From: Chitinophagaceae bacterium
Lineage (GTDB): Bacteria > Bacteroidota > Bacteroidia > Chitinophagales > Chitinophagaceae
DNA length: 35,388 bases
Direction of reading: 5' to 3'
Assembly (NCBI GenBank): GCA_004173355.1
Contig: SEAD01000040.1
Coordinates: 1-35,388, forward strand
The first letter of the stretch is position 1. The number at the start of each line of letters is the position of its first letter. The position numbers were made by a program, and so were the translations under genes. Below the pieces are notes generated by a model. That model was not told where the DNA came from, did no database searches, and saw only the letters and a list, made by a program, of their open reading frames with translations. This document shows positions 14,528 to 23,023 of this stretch, piece by piece.

Positions 14528-17500
14528 ATGGAAGTAAAACCTACAGGACAGGCTCCGGGACTGGATTCCGGCACTTATGGCATTATCAGGGGCCGGCTGG
14601 AAGAACAGCGGACCGATCTCGCGTCGCGACTGGCCAGACTCAATACCGCCCGTCATGAGATCTTCAGCTCGGGGGGATTTGAACTGATCGCCAACCAGCG
14701 CATCACCACCGAAAACCACGGCGTGGCGCGGGGACTGACCGCACTCGGGGACCTCTGCATCTTTGGCTATAATGTGCAGTTTGGCCTGAGGGAGGATATC
14801 CGCCTCAGTGATGTATTCAGTATCTACCGTTTCACCAGCGACCATTTCGATCCGCAGCCACTCACCCTGATCGAAGACCCGCAGTTCATCACCGACTTTA
14901 CCAATCTCTACAAGTACTACCGCGATTCGCTCTTTGCAAAATTCATCAGCAGCGGCACTTACCTGTACATGATCTTCCAAACCAGCAAAAACACCGACGA
15001 CCGTAAGGCGTTCAAATGGCTGGTGAAAAATAATACGCTGCAATATATCGACGACCGGAGCCTGCAGGAAGTAAACCGTGCACCGCAGTTCGACTTCCAG
15101 TGGACCCGCACCAGCCTGGAAGACCGCCGTCTCGGTGTACACCCGCATATTTCCATCCTCGATAAACTGTTTATCGAAGCGATCGGTGGCGATATCACAT
15201 TCAAGATAGAAAACAATACCGCAACAGGAAGGGGGATCTACCATGAGCCGGTGATGAACAAGGACCAGCAGCTGGATGATGCCGAATATTACTATGCGGA
15301 CCTCGGCAACCTGCTTGCCATCAAAATCAGGCCTTACCAGGAAGAGGCACGTGCTTATATCTACAACGTCCGCACACGTGAAGTGCAGCCCATCAAAACC
15401 TTGCTGGACGCAGGTATCCTGCTGCCTGATAACCAGGGCGTGATTTTTCCCAATGGATACTACCTGCAGAACGGCGAATACCGGATTTTTGAAACGGACC
15501 TGGCCGGACTTGAATTCGTGCGCAGCATCCCGTCTCCGAACGGTGAGGATTTTATGTATGTGTTTTACCATACCGGCATGAATACATACGTGCTCATGTC
15601 ATACAATATCATTTCACACCAGGTCGAAACGCCGATCACCTGCAACGGCTATACCGTTTTCCCCGATGGGAAACTGGTTTATTTCCGTTCGGAAAACGAA
15701 CCCGTGCGTCATCATCAGGTACAGATCTGGGAGACGCCCTACACCGCTGTGCTGCAGGAAAATACCGGCATGCAGGATAACGTGCTGTTCAAAATCGGCA
15801 ACAAGGATATCGTGAGCGCAATGTCGGAAAGCCATGAAATACTGCAGTTGCTCGGTAAGGAAGACTCCTTCTCGCGGTTGTATGAAGACATCAGCAAAAA
15901 AGCAAATGACCTGCTCGACTCCTATTTCTGGATCGCCGACGAAGCCACCTTCAACCTCGCCGCCCCACTGAAGCAGGTGCGCGATATTGCTGCCACCGCC
16001 ATCGACGAATTCGCCCGCGTGCAGGAGCAACGCCAGCATGCCCGCGACTCAATGGCTGCCATGCAGAAAAAAGTGGACCAGCTGGTAGTCGATATAAAAA
16101 ATGCTGTGATCGTGTCGCTGGACGAACTGGTGAAACTGCTCGCTTCGGTGCGCACCATGCAGGGAGCCGTGATCGATCTTGGCAATGTCAGGTACATTGA
16201 AAGTGCAGCCGTGACACAACTCGGCGAAACGCTCGACAAATACAATGGCGACCTCTCCCAGGATACCATCAACTTCCTGCTGAAGGAACAGTCGCTCCTG
16301 CCCTACGAACAAAAGGTCAGCGCACAGAAAGCCGCCGTGGCAAAGGTCACAAAAGTGATCGAGGCAAAGGACATCGATGCGGGCATCAATGGTATCGCGG
16401 GGGAACTCGAGATGCTGATCGATATCCTCAACAGCCTCAAAATTGAAGACAGTACACAAAGCACAGGGATCATCGAAAAGATCTCCCTCATTTTTGCCTC
16501 ACTCAATGAAGTAAAGGCCGACCTGATCCGCACCACTACTGCTCTGCGTGAAAAGGAAGCGGGGAGCGAGTTCCATGCACAACTCACCCTGCTGGAGCAG
16601 GGCGTGGTGAGTTTTCTCGACCTGTCCACCAGTCCCGATAAAGCAGAAAACTATTTCACCAAGGCCAGCGTGCAGGTGGAAGAACTGGAAAGCCGTTTCG
16701 CCGACTTCCCCGAGTTTGTGGTTAAAATAGCCGACAAACGGGATGAGATCATCCGCGCGTTCAATGTCAAAAAAGAAATGCTGGTTGCGGCGATCAACAA
16801 ACGCACCTCATCCATTGAGCAGATCGGTCTCCGTGTTTTAAAAAATATCGAAAACAAAGCTGCGTCTTTTGACAGCCGTGAACAGATCTATGCATTCTTC
16901 TCCGCCGACCTCATGATCGGCAAAGTGCGCAGCCTCGCGGCCGAGCTTGCCACACTCGGTGACGTGGCAAAAGCGGAAAACCTGGAAAACCTGCTTAAAC
17001 TCTCACAGGAAGAAGCAATCCGCACGCTGAAAGACAAAACCGAACTCTTTGTAGATGGACAGAATATCATTGCCCTGGGCGACCATAAGTTTGTGGTCAA
17101 CAAACAGGTGCTGGACCTCGGCATCGTGCGCCGTGAAAACAAACTTTTTTACCATCTCAGCGGTACAGGTTTTTATAAGGAAGTAAACGCAGAGGAACTA
17201 TACAGGCACAAAGAGGTCTGGGAACAGGAGATCATTTCAGAAAACAACCAGGTGTACCGTGGCGAATACCTGGCCTGGGATGCTTACCAGGCCGGCCTTT
17301 CGCAGCCGGCGGGCTGGGATGCTGCCGCTTATATAAACGAACGGGTCGAGCGGGATTATGCCGCCGGTTATCTCAAAGGTGTGCACAATACCGATGGGCT
17401 TGCCATTTACATCCAGCTGAAATCGCTTGCTGACGAACTGGGTATCCTGCGTTATCCTCCGGCAGTACGGGCTGCGGCACACCGTTTCTGGTTTGCACTG

Positions 17501-19375
17501 GATGAACCCACACGCCAGAAATTACAGCAACTGACCAGCGCGGCACAGTCCATCGAATCCAGTTTTCCCGGCAGCCGCCAGTACCAGTTTGTAACCGATG
17601 AAATCAAACGGCAGTTAAACGCCACTCCTTTGCTCACCACCCTCACCGCGTATCCCGGAGAGATCGCCGGGTACCTGTACCGCGAATTTTCCACCGCAAA
17701 AGTTTTCAGCGCCAGCCAGCAGGCAATAGCGATCAGGAAAGCATTCAATGATTTCCTGGTCCGTGGTAAAAAACTCGAACTCTTCCGCCAGGATACTGAG
17801 CATCCGGCATTCAGCATAGCTGAACGAGCCATGGTGATCGAGAACTGGGTGCATGCATTTACCATTCAATCCGGCACCAGCAGTTTTTATATTCCCGAAG
17901 TGGTTTCGCTCCTGCTTTTCCGCGATTATAATTTCCATGAACGTACAGCCGATGCACACCGGACGGTCACCGGCCTGAAAGGCACCCATCCCGTAATATA
18001 TGAACAGCAATACCAACTGGACTTCCATGCCTTCACGGAAAAAATGGCCGTATACCATGATACAGTGGTACCGGCGTTTACGGCGTTTAACCAGCTGAAA
18101 TCGAAATTATCCGCAGCCTACCGGACGCAACTCAAAATCAGTGAATTCGAACCAAAGGTGCTGAGTTCGTTTGTCCGTAACCGGCTGATTAACGAAGTAT
18201 ACTTCCCCCTCATCGGAACCAACCTCGCCAAACAGATCGGTAGTGCAGGTGATGATAAACGGACCTCCAGGATGGGGATGCTGCTGCTGATCTCACCTCC
18301 CGGTTATGGTAAGACAACGCTGATGGAATACCTGGCAAAAACCATGGGACTTCATTTTGTAAAGATCAATGGTCCGACCATCGGGCACAGCATTACTTCC
18401 ATCGACCCGGTGGAAGCGAGTACATCCGGTGCCAGGGAAGAACTGAAAAAAATCAACCTTGCGCTCGAAATGGCGGACAACGTGATGTTGTACCTCGACG
18501 ATATCCAGCACTGCGGTGCGGAGTTTCTCCAGAAATTTATTGCGCTTGCCGATGGCCAGCGGAAGATGGACGGAATTTTTGAAGGCGTCAGCCGCACCTA
18601 TGATCTCCGCGGCAAACGTTTCTGTATTGTAATGGCCGGCAACCCTTATACGGAAAGCGGCGAGCAGTTCAAGATCCCTGACATGCTGGCCAACAGGGCC
18701 GATGTGTATAACCTGGGTGACGTGATCGGGTCGACTGAACAATTGTTCAACCTCAGCCTCGTGGAAAATGCGGTAGCCGAAAACCGATACCTGCAACGCA
18801 TCACCAACAGGAGTTTTGATGACCTGTACAAACTGGTCAGCTATATCGAAACCAGTTCGGAGATGCTGCCTGCCCTCGAAGGAAACTATGCCGGCCAGGA
18901 AGTGGAAGATGCCATTGCGGTGCTGCGGCATATCATGGCCATCCGCAACCTCGTGGTCAGGGTCAACCAGCAATACATCGCGAGTGCCGCAATGAAAGAC
19001 CGCTACCGGACAGAACCCGCATTCAAACTGCAGGGATCTTACCGGAACATGAATAAAATGGTCGGAAAACTCGTGCCGCTGATGAATAGCGCGGAAGTAG
19101 ATACCCTGATGTTGTCCCATTACGAAGGCGAATCACAAACGCTCACTTCCGATGCCGAAGCAAACCTGCTCAAACTGAAAGAACTGATGGGTAACCAGGA
19201 CGCGAAGGAAAAGGAAAGATGGGAACAGATCAGGACAATTTTCCGGAAGAATAACCGCTTTGGCGGACTCGACGGGGCCGATACATCCGGACAGATGCTG
19301 GTGCAGCTGAGTAGTTTCAACGAACATCTTGAAGCCATCGCAGCCGCCATCAACCAGGCAAAAGGCAGTAAATGA
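14528..19375 (+). CDS. Very large AAA+ ATPase, DUF3686 type (annotated in databases as DNA repair ATPase)
   Basis: The protein has 1615 residues from ATG 14528 (a GTG at 14489 would add 13). The first ~420 residues are beta-rich with repeated short strand-turn units and match my recollection of the DUF3686 region. Residues ~440-860 are largely coiled coil. Residues ~1235-1480 form one AAA+ domain with Walker A PPGYGKTT (Lys1262), Walker B MLYLDDIQH (Asp1324/Asp1325) and a sensor-like MAGNPYTE. No signal peptide or membrane helix is evident, so it is probably cytoplasmic or membrane-associated through partners. The database name 'DNA repair ATPase' rests on weak similarity. Its fixed place after PspA, NfeD-like and flotillin genes suggests an AAA+ remodeller of the membrane assembly. 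The actual activity is unknown. Confidence 0.88.
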   Translation: MEVKPTGQAPGLDSGTYGIIRGRLEEQRTDLASRLARLNTARHEIFSSGGFELIANQRITTENHGVARGLTALGDLCIFGYNVQFGLREDIRLSDVFSIYRFTSDHFDPQPLTLIEDPQFITDFTNLYKYYRDSLFAKFISSGTYLYMIFQTSKNTDDRKAFKWLVKNNTLQYIDDRSLQEVNRAPQFDFQWTRTSLEDRRLGVHPHISILDKLFIEAIGGDITFKIENNTATGRGIYHEPVMNKDQQLDDAEYYYADLGNLLAIKIRPYQEEARAYIYNVRTREVQPIKTLLDAGILLPDNQGVIFPNGYYLQNGEYRIFETDLAGLEFVRSIPSPNGEDFMYVFYHTGMNTYVLMSYNIISHQVETPITCNGYTVFPDGKLVYFRSENEPVRHHQVQIWETPYTAVLQENTGMQDNVLFKIGNKDIVSAMSESHEILQLLGKEDSFSRLYEDISKKANDLLDSYFWIADEATFNLAAPLKQVRDIAATAIDEFARVQEQRQHARDSMAAMQKKVDQLVVDIKNAVIVSLDELVKLLASVRTMQGAVIDLGNVRYIESAAVTQLGETLDKYNGDLSQDTINFLLKEQSLLPYEQKVSAQKAAVAKVTKVIEAKDIDAGINGIAGELEMLIDILNSLKIEDSTQSTGIIEKISLIFASLNEVKADLIRTTTALREKEAGSEFHAQLTLLEQGVVSFLDLSTSPDKAENYFTKASVQVEELESRFADFPEFVVKIADKRDEIIRAFNVKKEMLVAAINKRTSSIEQIGLRVLKNIENKAASFDSREQIYAFFSADLMIGKVRSLAAELATLGDVAKAENLENLLKLSQEEAIRTLKDKTELFVDGQNIIALGDHKFVVNKQVLDLGIVRRENKLFYHLSGTGFYKEVNAEELYRHKEVWEQEIISENNQVYRGEYLAWDAYQAGLSQPAGWDAAAYINERVERDYAAGYLKGVHNTDGLAIYIQLKSLADELGILRYPPAVRAAAHRFWFALDEPTRQKLQQLTSAAQSIESSFPGSRQYQFVTDEIKRQLNATPLLTTLTAYPGEIAGYLYREFSTAKVFSASQQAIAIRKAFNDFLVRGKKLELFRQDTEHPAFSIAERAMVIENWVHAFTIQSGTSSFYIPEVVSLLLFRDYNFHERTADAHRTVTGLKGTHPVIYEQQYQLDFHAFTEKMAVYHDTVVPAFTAFNQLKSKLSAAYRTQLKISEFEPKVLSSFVRNRLINEVYFPLIGTNLAKQIGSAGDDKRTSRMGMLLLISPPGYGKTTLMEYLAKTMGLHFVKINGPTIGHSITSIDPVEASTSGAREELKKINLALEMADNVMLYLDDIQHCGAEFLQKFIALADGQRKMDGIFEGVSRTYDLRGKRFCIVMAGNPYTESGEQFKIPDMLANRADVYNLGDVIGSTEQLFNLSLVENAVAENRYLQRITNRSFDDLYKLVSYIETSSEMLPALEGNYAGQEVEDAIAVLRHIMAIRNLVVRVNQQYIASAAMKDRYRTEPAFKLQGSYRNMNKMVGKLVPLMNSAEVDTLMLSHYEGESQTLTSDAEANLLKLKELMGNQDAKEKERWEQIRTIFRKNNRFGGLDGADTSGQMLVQLSSFNEHLEAIAAAINQAKGSK

Positions 19376-19402
19376 TCAACGGGGTCAACGTTTTCAGGCT
19401 AC

Positions 19403-19972
19403 CTAGATCTTGAGATGTTTGATCGGGGGACCGACGCTGTGGAAACCATGTTGGTTGCGCAGTGCTTCCCTTTCCTGCTCGGTGGCATTCTTCAGCTTTC
19501 CTTCCGAAGCAAGTTTGAAGAACGCCTCCATCTTCCCTGCGGGCTGGAAACCCATCAGCAGCCGGGCTTCACCTTCGCCGTTCTTGTGGAATGCATGGGG
19601 CACACCACGGGGTCCAAATACAAAATCACCTTTTGCGGCGGTGAAATCTTTTCCGCCGACGCGGAACAGGAAATCCCCTTCGAGCACGTACCACCATTCA
19701 TCCTGCTCATCATGGATATGGTAGGAAGGTCCGCCTTCTTTTACCCGTGTAGACTCAAAAATGTATAAGTCATTATCAGTATCGGTACCCGCCACCTTGG
19801 TATAAAAGGTATCACCTTCCATAAGCGACAGGGGAAGCCCGGCCCTGTCCTTGCCGCTGGCGATTTTAAACCCGGTTTTGTCACGTGTGAAAACACCGGC
19901 GAGTGCCCTTACAGGCAGCATAGCCAGTGTGCCGGCAGTCGCCAGCAATCCCATAAATTTCTTGCGATCCAT
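19403..19972 (-). CDS. Secreted cupin-domain protein
   Basis: From ATG 19972 the protein has 189 residues. A signal sequence with a basic start and hydrophobic core (KKFMGLLATAGTLAMLPVRALA) predicts export, possibly to the periplasm. A single cupin_2 domain follows. Cupin motif 1 is intact (Gly81, His85, His87, Glu92, Gly99, in YHIHDEQDEWWYVLEG), and motif 2 reads GDFVFGPRGVPHAFH, so a metal centre is likely. The frame continues 16 residues upstream, but the signal peptide start at MDRKKF is far more convincing. It is convergent with the large ATPase gene and follows the DUF2167 gene after a terminator. The substrate is unknown. Confidence 0.88.
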   Translation of the reverse strand: MDRKKFMGLLATAGTLAMLPVRALAGVFTRDKTGFKIASGKDRAGLPLSLMEGDTFYTKVAGTDTDNDLYIFESTRVKEGGPSYHIHDEQDEWWYVLEGDFLFRVGGKDFTAAKGDFVFGPRGVPHAFHKNGEGEARLLMGFQPAGKMEAFFKLASEGKLKNATEQEREALRNQHGFHSVGPPIKHLKI

Positions 19973-20038
19973 AGTTGTAGTGTTGAACAGGAAATTACAG
20001 TTATTCCCTGCACCGGACAATCACCTGTTCGTGGTACG

Positions 20039-20064
20039 AAAAAAGGCCACCCGCAGGCGACCTT
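20039..20064 (-). terminator. Terminator after the DUF2167 gene
   Basis: On the minus strand a nine-pair stem with two G-T wobbles (AAGGTCGCC with GGTGGCCTT, loop TGCG) is followed by six T. It lies 24 bases beyond the DUF2167 stop and separates that gene from the cupin gene. Confidence 0.8.
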
Positions 20065-20087
20065 CACTATCCATTCAATGTTGTGGT

Positions 20088-21044
20088 TTACACCGCAGGG
20101 GGGATCGGCGTCTGGTCGTTGGACGGGACCGGCGCCGGTTCGTATACGTACTCCTCCTCTTTCTTTTTCCTGCCGGTAATAAAGCGCCAGATGGCGCCAC
20201 CAGCAAGGGCTATACCGAGAAAGATAAACTTTGCAAATTTTGCCAGCACTGCAAACAACCCAACTTTTGCAGCAAGTTTCCCTGCCACCAGGGTGCCAAC
20301 GGTCCATGCCGCAACATTATCCGTACCCGAATCAAAATCGCTGTAGCGGTTGCCTTTCGTAAAACTCCCGATAGCCAGTACATCATTCATATGGGCATTG
20401 ACACTGTCCAGTGAACCCATTGACGACACGGCCTGCATGATGAGTACCCCTTTGCGGCCAAGCACACGGATGTCATAGTTGAGCGTATTGTCCTCGGTTC
20501 CGTCGATTGAATATTCCTTCGCCCAGTGTAATACTTTTTTATCCTTGTCATAATAAGGCCTGGCTGCCCAGCCTACCAGGTGAAGCTGGTCAAGACCCAA
20601 TCTGGCCCGCTCCTTATTTTCTTCAACGTTGCTTTCCTTTAATTGCCTGAGCAGGTCATCATAGTCCATATCGGCTGCTTCGCCGTCCTTCACATAACCC
20701 ATCCCTTCATAAGTCACCACATATGCATAAGAAGAGAGTATCGCAAATTCATCAGCAGGCAGGATCAAACCGAGTACGGATGTACCGGAAGGAGGATTAC
20801 CCCAAAGGTCTTCCACTACCCGTTTCGCATCTTTCGCACCAAGGAATTTAAAATTTGAAGGGATGTCCATCAGGATCTCACCATTTTCCAGTGTCACCTT
20901 TCCGGTCTGGTAGTGCAGTGTTTTTTCAACAGAGTCGATCCTTGCAAGGTAAGCGGCAACTTCGGCGGTGGAGTCACCCGGTTCTTTTGCCAGCGCGGCA
21001 AAACCCAGCAGCAACATGCTGCAGAGCAGGAAGTAATGTTTCAT
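20088..21044 (-). CDS. DUF2167 family membrane-anchored protein
   Basis: The protein has 318 residues. It begins with a signal peptide (MKHYFLLCSMLLLGFAALA) and continues with a soluble domain in which GEILMDIPSNFKFLGAKDAKRVVEDLWGNPP (read in parts), YEGMGYVKD and WAARPYYDKDKKVLHWAKE are typical of DUF2167. Near the C-terminus one hydrophobic stretch (FAKFIFLGIALAGGAIW) is a membrane anchor, followed by a basic cluster GRKKKEEE and a Pro-rich tail. The bulk would face the periplasm with a short cytoplasmic tail. The function of the family is not established. It is divergent from the SusR-like gene and has its own terminator. Confidence 0.88.
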   Translation of the reverse strand: MKHYFLLCSMLLLGFAALAKEPGDSTAEVAAYLARIDSVEKTLHYQTGKVTLENGEILMDIPSNFKFLGAKDAKRVVEDLWGNPPSGTSVLGLILPADEFAILSSYAYVVTYEGMGYVKDGEAADMDYDDLLRQLKESNVEENKERARLGLDQLHLVGWAARPYYDKDKKVLHWAKEYSIDGTEDNTLNYDIRVLGRKGVLIMQAVSSMGSLDSVNAHMNDVLAIGSFTKGNRYSDFDSGTDNVAAWTVGTLVAGKLAAKVGLFAVLAKFAKFIFLGIALAGGAIWRFITGRKKKEEEYVYEPAPVPSNDQTPIPPAV

Positions 21045-21093
21045 GGTGGTTGTCGGTTTTGGTTTAGGGCGTCAAGATAGAAAAATATTTGAA

Positions 21094-21101
21094 TAGATTT
21101 G
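21094..21101 (+). promoter_or_regulatory. -7 promoter box of the susR-like gene
   Basis: TAGATTTG is an exact match to TAnnTTTG, 41 bases before the ATG at 21143, giving a leader of roughly 35 bases. It lies in the 98-base divergent spacer shared with the DUF2167 gene. Confidence 0.5.
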
Positions 21102-21142
21102 CCTGCCGGTAACTGCAAACAGCACCTGCTGCCATTTGAATT

Positions 21143-22786
21143 ATGAAACGATCACTGATCTTATTTTTTTTCATCATACACAACTGCCTTCCGCTGAAAG
21201 CCGGGACTGACAGCCTCCTGCAACAACTGGCCGCTACCATGAAAAAATCAGCGACTTATGATGCGGCCAAGGAAAAACAGATCGCGGCACTGAAATCACA
21301 ATTGGCTTCGTACCCTCCCACACAGGCCGATGCAATCTTCCGTCTCACCAACCGCATTTATGCACAGTACCAGATCTTCAATTACGATTCAGCTTTCCGG
21401 TATGCGGGACAACTGGTACGCCTCTCCAATACTTCAGGTAATAATGACCAGCAGGTACAATCGCGTCTCAACATCAGTTTTATCCTTCTCTCGGCCGGTC
21501 TTTACAAGGAGACCTTCGATTCACTCAGTGCCCTGCGCCGCTATTCCATACCCGACTCCCTGAAAGCGGGATATTACAGTCTCTGGGGACGTTATTACTA
21601 TGATCTTGCGGGTTATGCCAATGACAGGTACCATTCGCTTGACTACGACACCATCGGTCACCGGTATATCGATTCCGCATTAAACTGGTTCCCCGCCGGA
21701 TCATTTGAACATGATTATTACACCGGTCTTATCAATTACAAAAAAGGGTTTATCGAAATCGCCTTCTCCTGGTTTACCAGGATCCTGCAACGCCCTGCAC
21801 TCAGTGACCATGAACTCGCACTCACCGCTTCCACCCTCAGCGGGATCTACCAGCAGAAAGGGAATACGGACGAATCGATCCGACTGCTGGTAGCGGCAAG
21901 TGAAGCAGATATCCGTTCCTCCACCAAGGAAACCGGTGCCATTTTCCACCTCGCCGAATTGCTGTATAAAAAAGGGGACCTCAAAAACGCAGCACTCTGC
22001 ATCGAAAACGGTATTGCCAATGCCGAATCATACGGGGCACGCCAGCGGAAAATCCAGGCCAGTTCGATCCTCCCGCTGATCGAAGGCGAACGCATCAACG
22101 GGATCGAGGCGCAGCGAAACCTGCTGTTCAGGTATGCGGCAATCGTCACCGCCCTGGTCCTCCTGCTGGCACTCCTGGGTTATATCATCCTCAAACAAAA
22201 CCGCAAACTTAAACGGACCCGGCAGGCGCTCACCGAAGCCAACGACCGGAAACAGGTGATCAACGAGGAACTCGCGCGCACCAATGCCGCCCTGCAGGTG
22301 GTCAATGAAAAAATGGAAGAGGCTAACAAGATCAAGGAGGAATACATTGGGTACTTCTTTGATATTGACTCTGCTTTTTTCGCGCGGCTGGATAAGATCA
22401 AACAGACTATTGACCAGAAACTGGCCGACCGCCGGTATGAGGACATCCGTTTTTTCCTCAATAAAATTGATGCAAAAAAAGAAAAACAGGACCTGCTCAG
22501 CAGCTTCGATAAAATCTTCCTGAAACTCTTCCCGCATTTTGTACAGGAAGTGAACGCACTGCTCCGTCCCGACGAACAGATCCGGCTGAAAGACCACGAG
22601 CTGCTCAACACCGACCTGCGCATCTTTGCGCTGATCCGGATGGGACTGACCGACACCGAAAAGATCGCCGGCATCCTCGAGTACTCGGTCAAGACAATCT
22701 ACAGCTACAAGTCAAAAATGAAACACCGTTCCTTCCTGCCCAGCGAGGAATTCGAGGAGCGGGTCATGCAGATTAAAACGCTCTGA
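21143..22786 (+). CDS. susR: SusR-like membrane regulator (TPR, DUF6377-type)
   Basis: This transmembrane transcription activator of the SusR kind senses maltooligosaccharides in the periplasm and turns on sus genes. The protein has 547 residues, the size of SusR. A signal sequence (MKRSLILFFFIIHNCLPLKA) precedes a helical TPR-like sensor region (about 25-315). One membrane helix lies at about 326-350 (YAAIVTALVLLLALLGYIIL), followed by a coiled coil (KRTRQALTEAND to NKIKEEY). The C-terminal DNA-binding region has a LuxR/sigma-like helix-turn-helix (TDTEKIAGILEYSVKTIYSYKSK in parts, about 493-525). It lies directly upstream of susC/D/E and an amylase gene on the same strand, so these are the likely targets. 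The symbol is by homology and context. Confidence 0.85.
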   Translation: MKRSLILFFFIIHNCLPLKAGTDSLLQQLAATMKKSATYDAAKEKQIAALKSQLASYPPTQADAIFRLTNRIYAQYQIFNYDSAFRYAGQLVRLSNTSGNNDQQVQSRLNISFILLSAGLYKETFDSLSALRRYSIPDSLKAGYYSLWGRYYYDLAGYANDRYHSLDYDTIGHRYIDSALNWFPAGSFEHDYYTGLINYKKGFIEIAFSWFTRILQRPALSDHELALTASTLSGIYQQKGNTDESIRLLVAASEADIRSSTKETGAIFHLAELLYKKGDLKNAALCIENGIANAESYGARQRKIQASSILPLIEGERINGIEAQRNLLFRYAAIVTALVLLLALLGYIILKQNRKLKRTRQALTEANDRKQVINEELARTNAALQVVNEKMEEANKIKEEYIGYFFDIDSAFFARLDKIKQTIDQKLADRRYEDIRFFLNKIDAKKEKQDLLSSFDKIFLKLFPHFVQEVNALLRPDEQIRLKDHELLNTDLRIFALIRMGLTDTEKIAGILEYSVKTIYSYKSKMKHRSFLPSEEFEERVMQIKTL

Positions 22787-22861
22787 CCATCGGGTGAGCC
22801 CGGCACATCCCTCCCGTCACCAACAAAACGAAGCCCTCACGGCTCCATTTTCATTCTATAC

Positions 22862-22901
22862 TATATTTTTACAATATAAAAGCAATTCATTCATTTACAA
22901 T
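22862..22901 (+). promoter_or_regulatory. AT-rich promoter/operator region upstream of susC
   Basis: A -7-like box TATATTTT (22862-22869) overlaps a perfect inverted repeat TATATT/AATATA (22862-22878, five-base centre). The octamer TTTACAAT occurs twice, at 22868-22875 and 22894-22901, 26 bases apart. This is the most promoter-like part of the 237-base gap between the susR-like gene and susC, and the repeats are candidates for regulator binding. Confidence 0.4.
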
Positions 22902-22915
22902 GACATGGATTTTGG

Positions 22916-22943
22916 AAATTCCGGAAACCGGCCGGAATTTTTT
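22916..22943 (+). terminator. Terminator-like hairpin in the susC leader (possible attenuator)
   Basis: AAATTCCGG (22916-22924) pairs perfectly with CCGGAATTT (22932-22940) over a seven-base loop, and the run of T continues to 22943. It lies 130 bases beyond the susR-like stop and about 80 bases before the susC ATG. It could end susR transcription late, or attenuate a transcript starting near 22875. Confidence 0.55.
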
Positions 22944-23023
22944 CCATTATCGCTCTAAAACTTGGGTCGCGCAGTGCACCATCGTTCCTTTAGAACCTGA
23001 CTGCTTAAACCCAAACTTGTCAT

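Noticed and set aside
14429-15571. 380-residue open frame on the minus strand
   Set aside because: It is antisense to the 5' part of the giant ATPase gene, whose frame continues for 1615 codons. There is no recognisable domain.
18293-19120. 275-residue open frame on the minus strand
   Set aside because: It lies exactly opposite the AAA+ domain with Walker A and B in the other strand; a shadow of that sequence.
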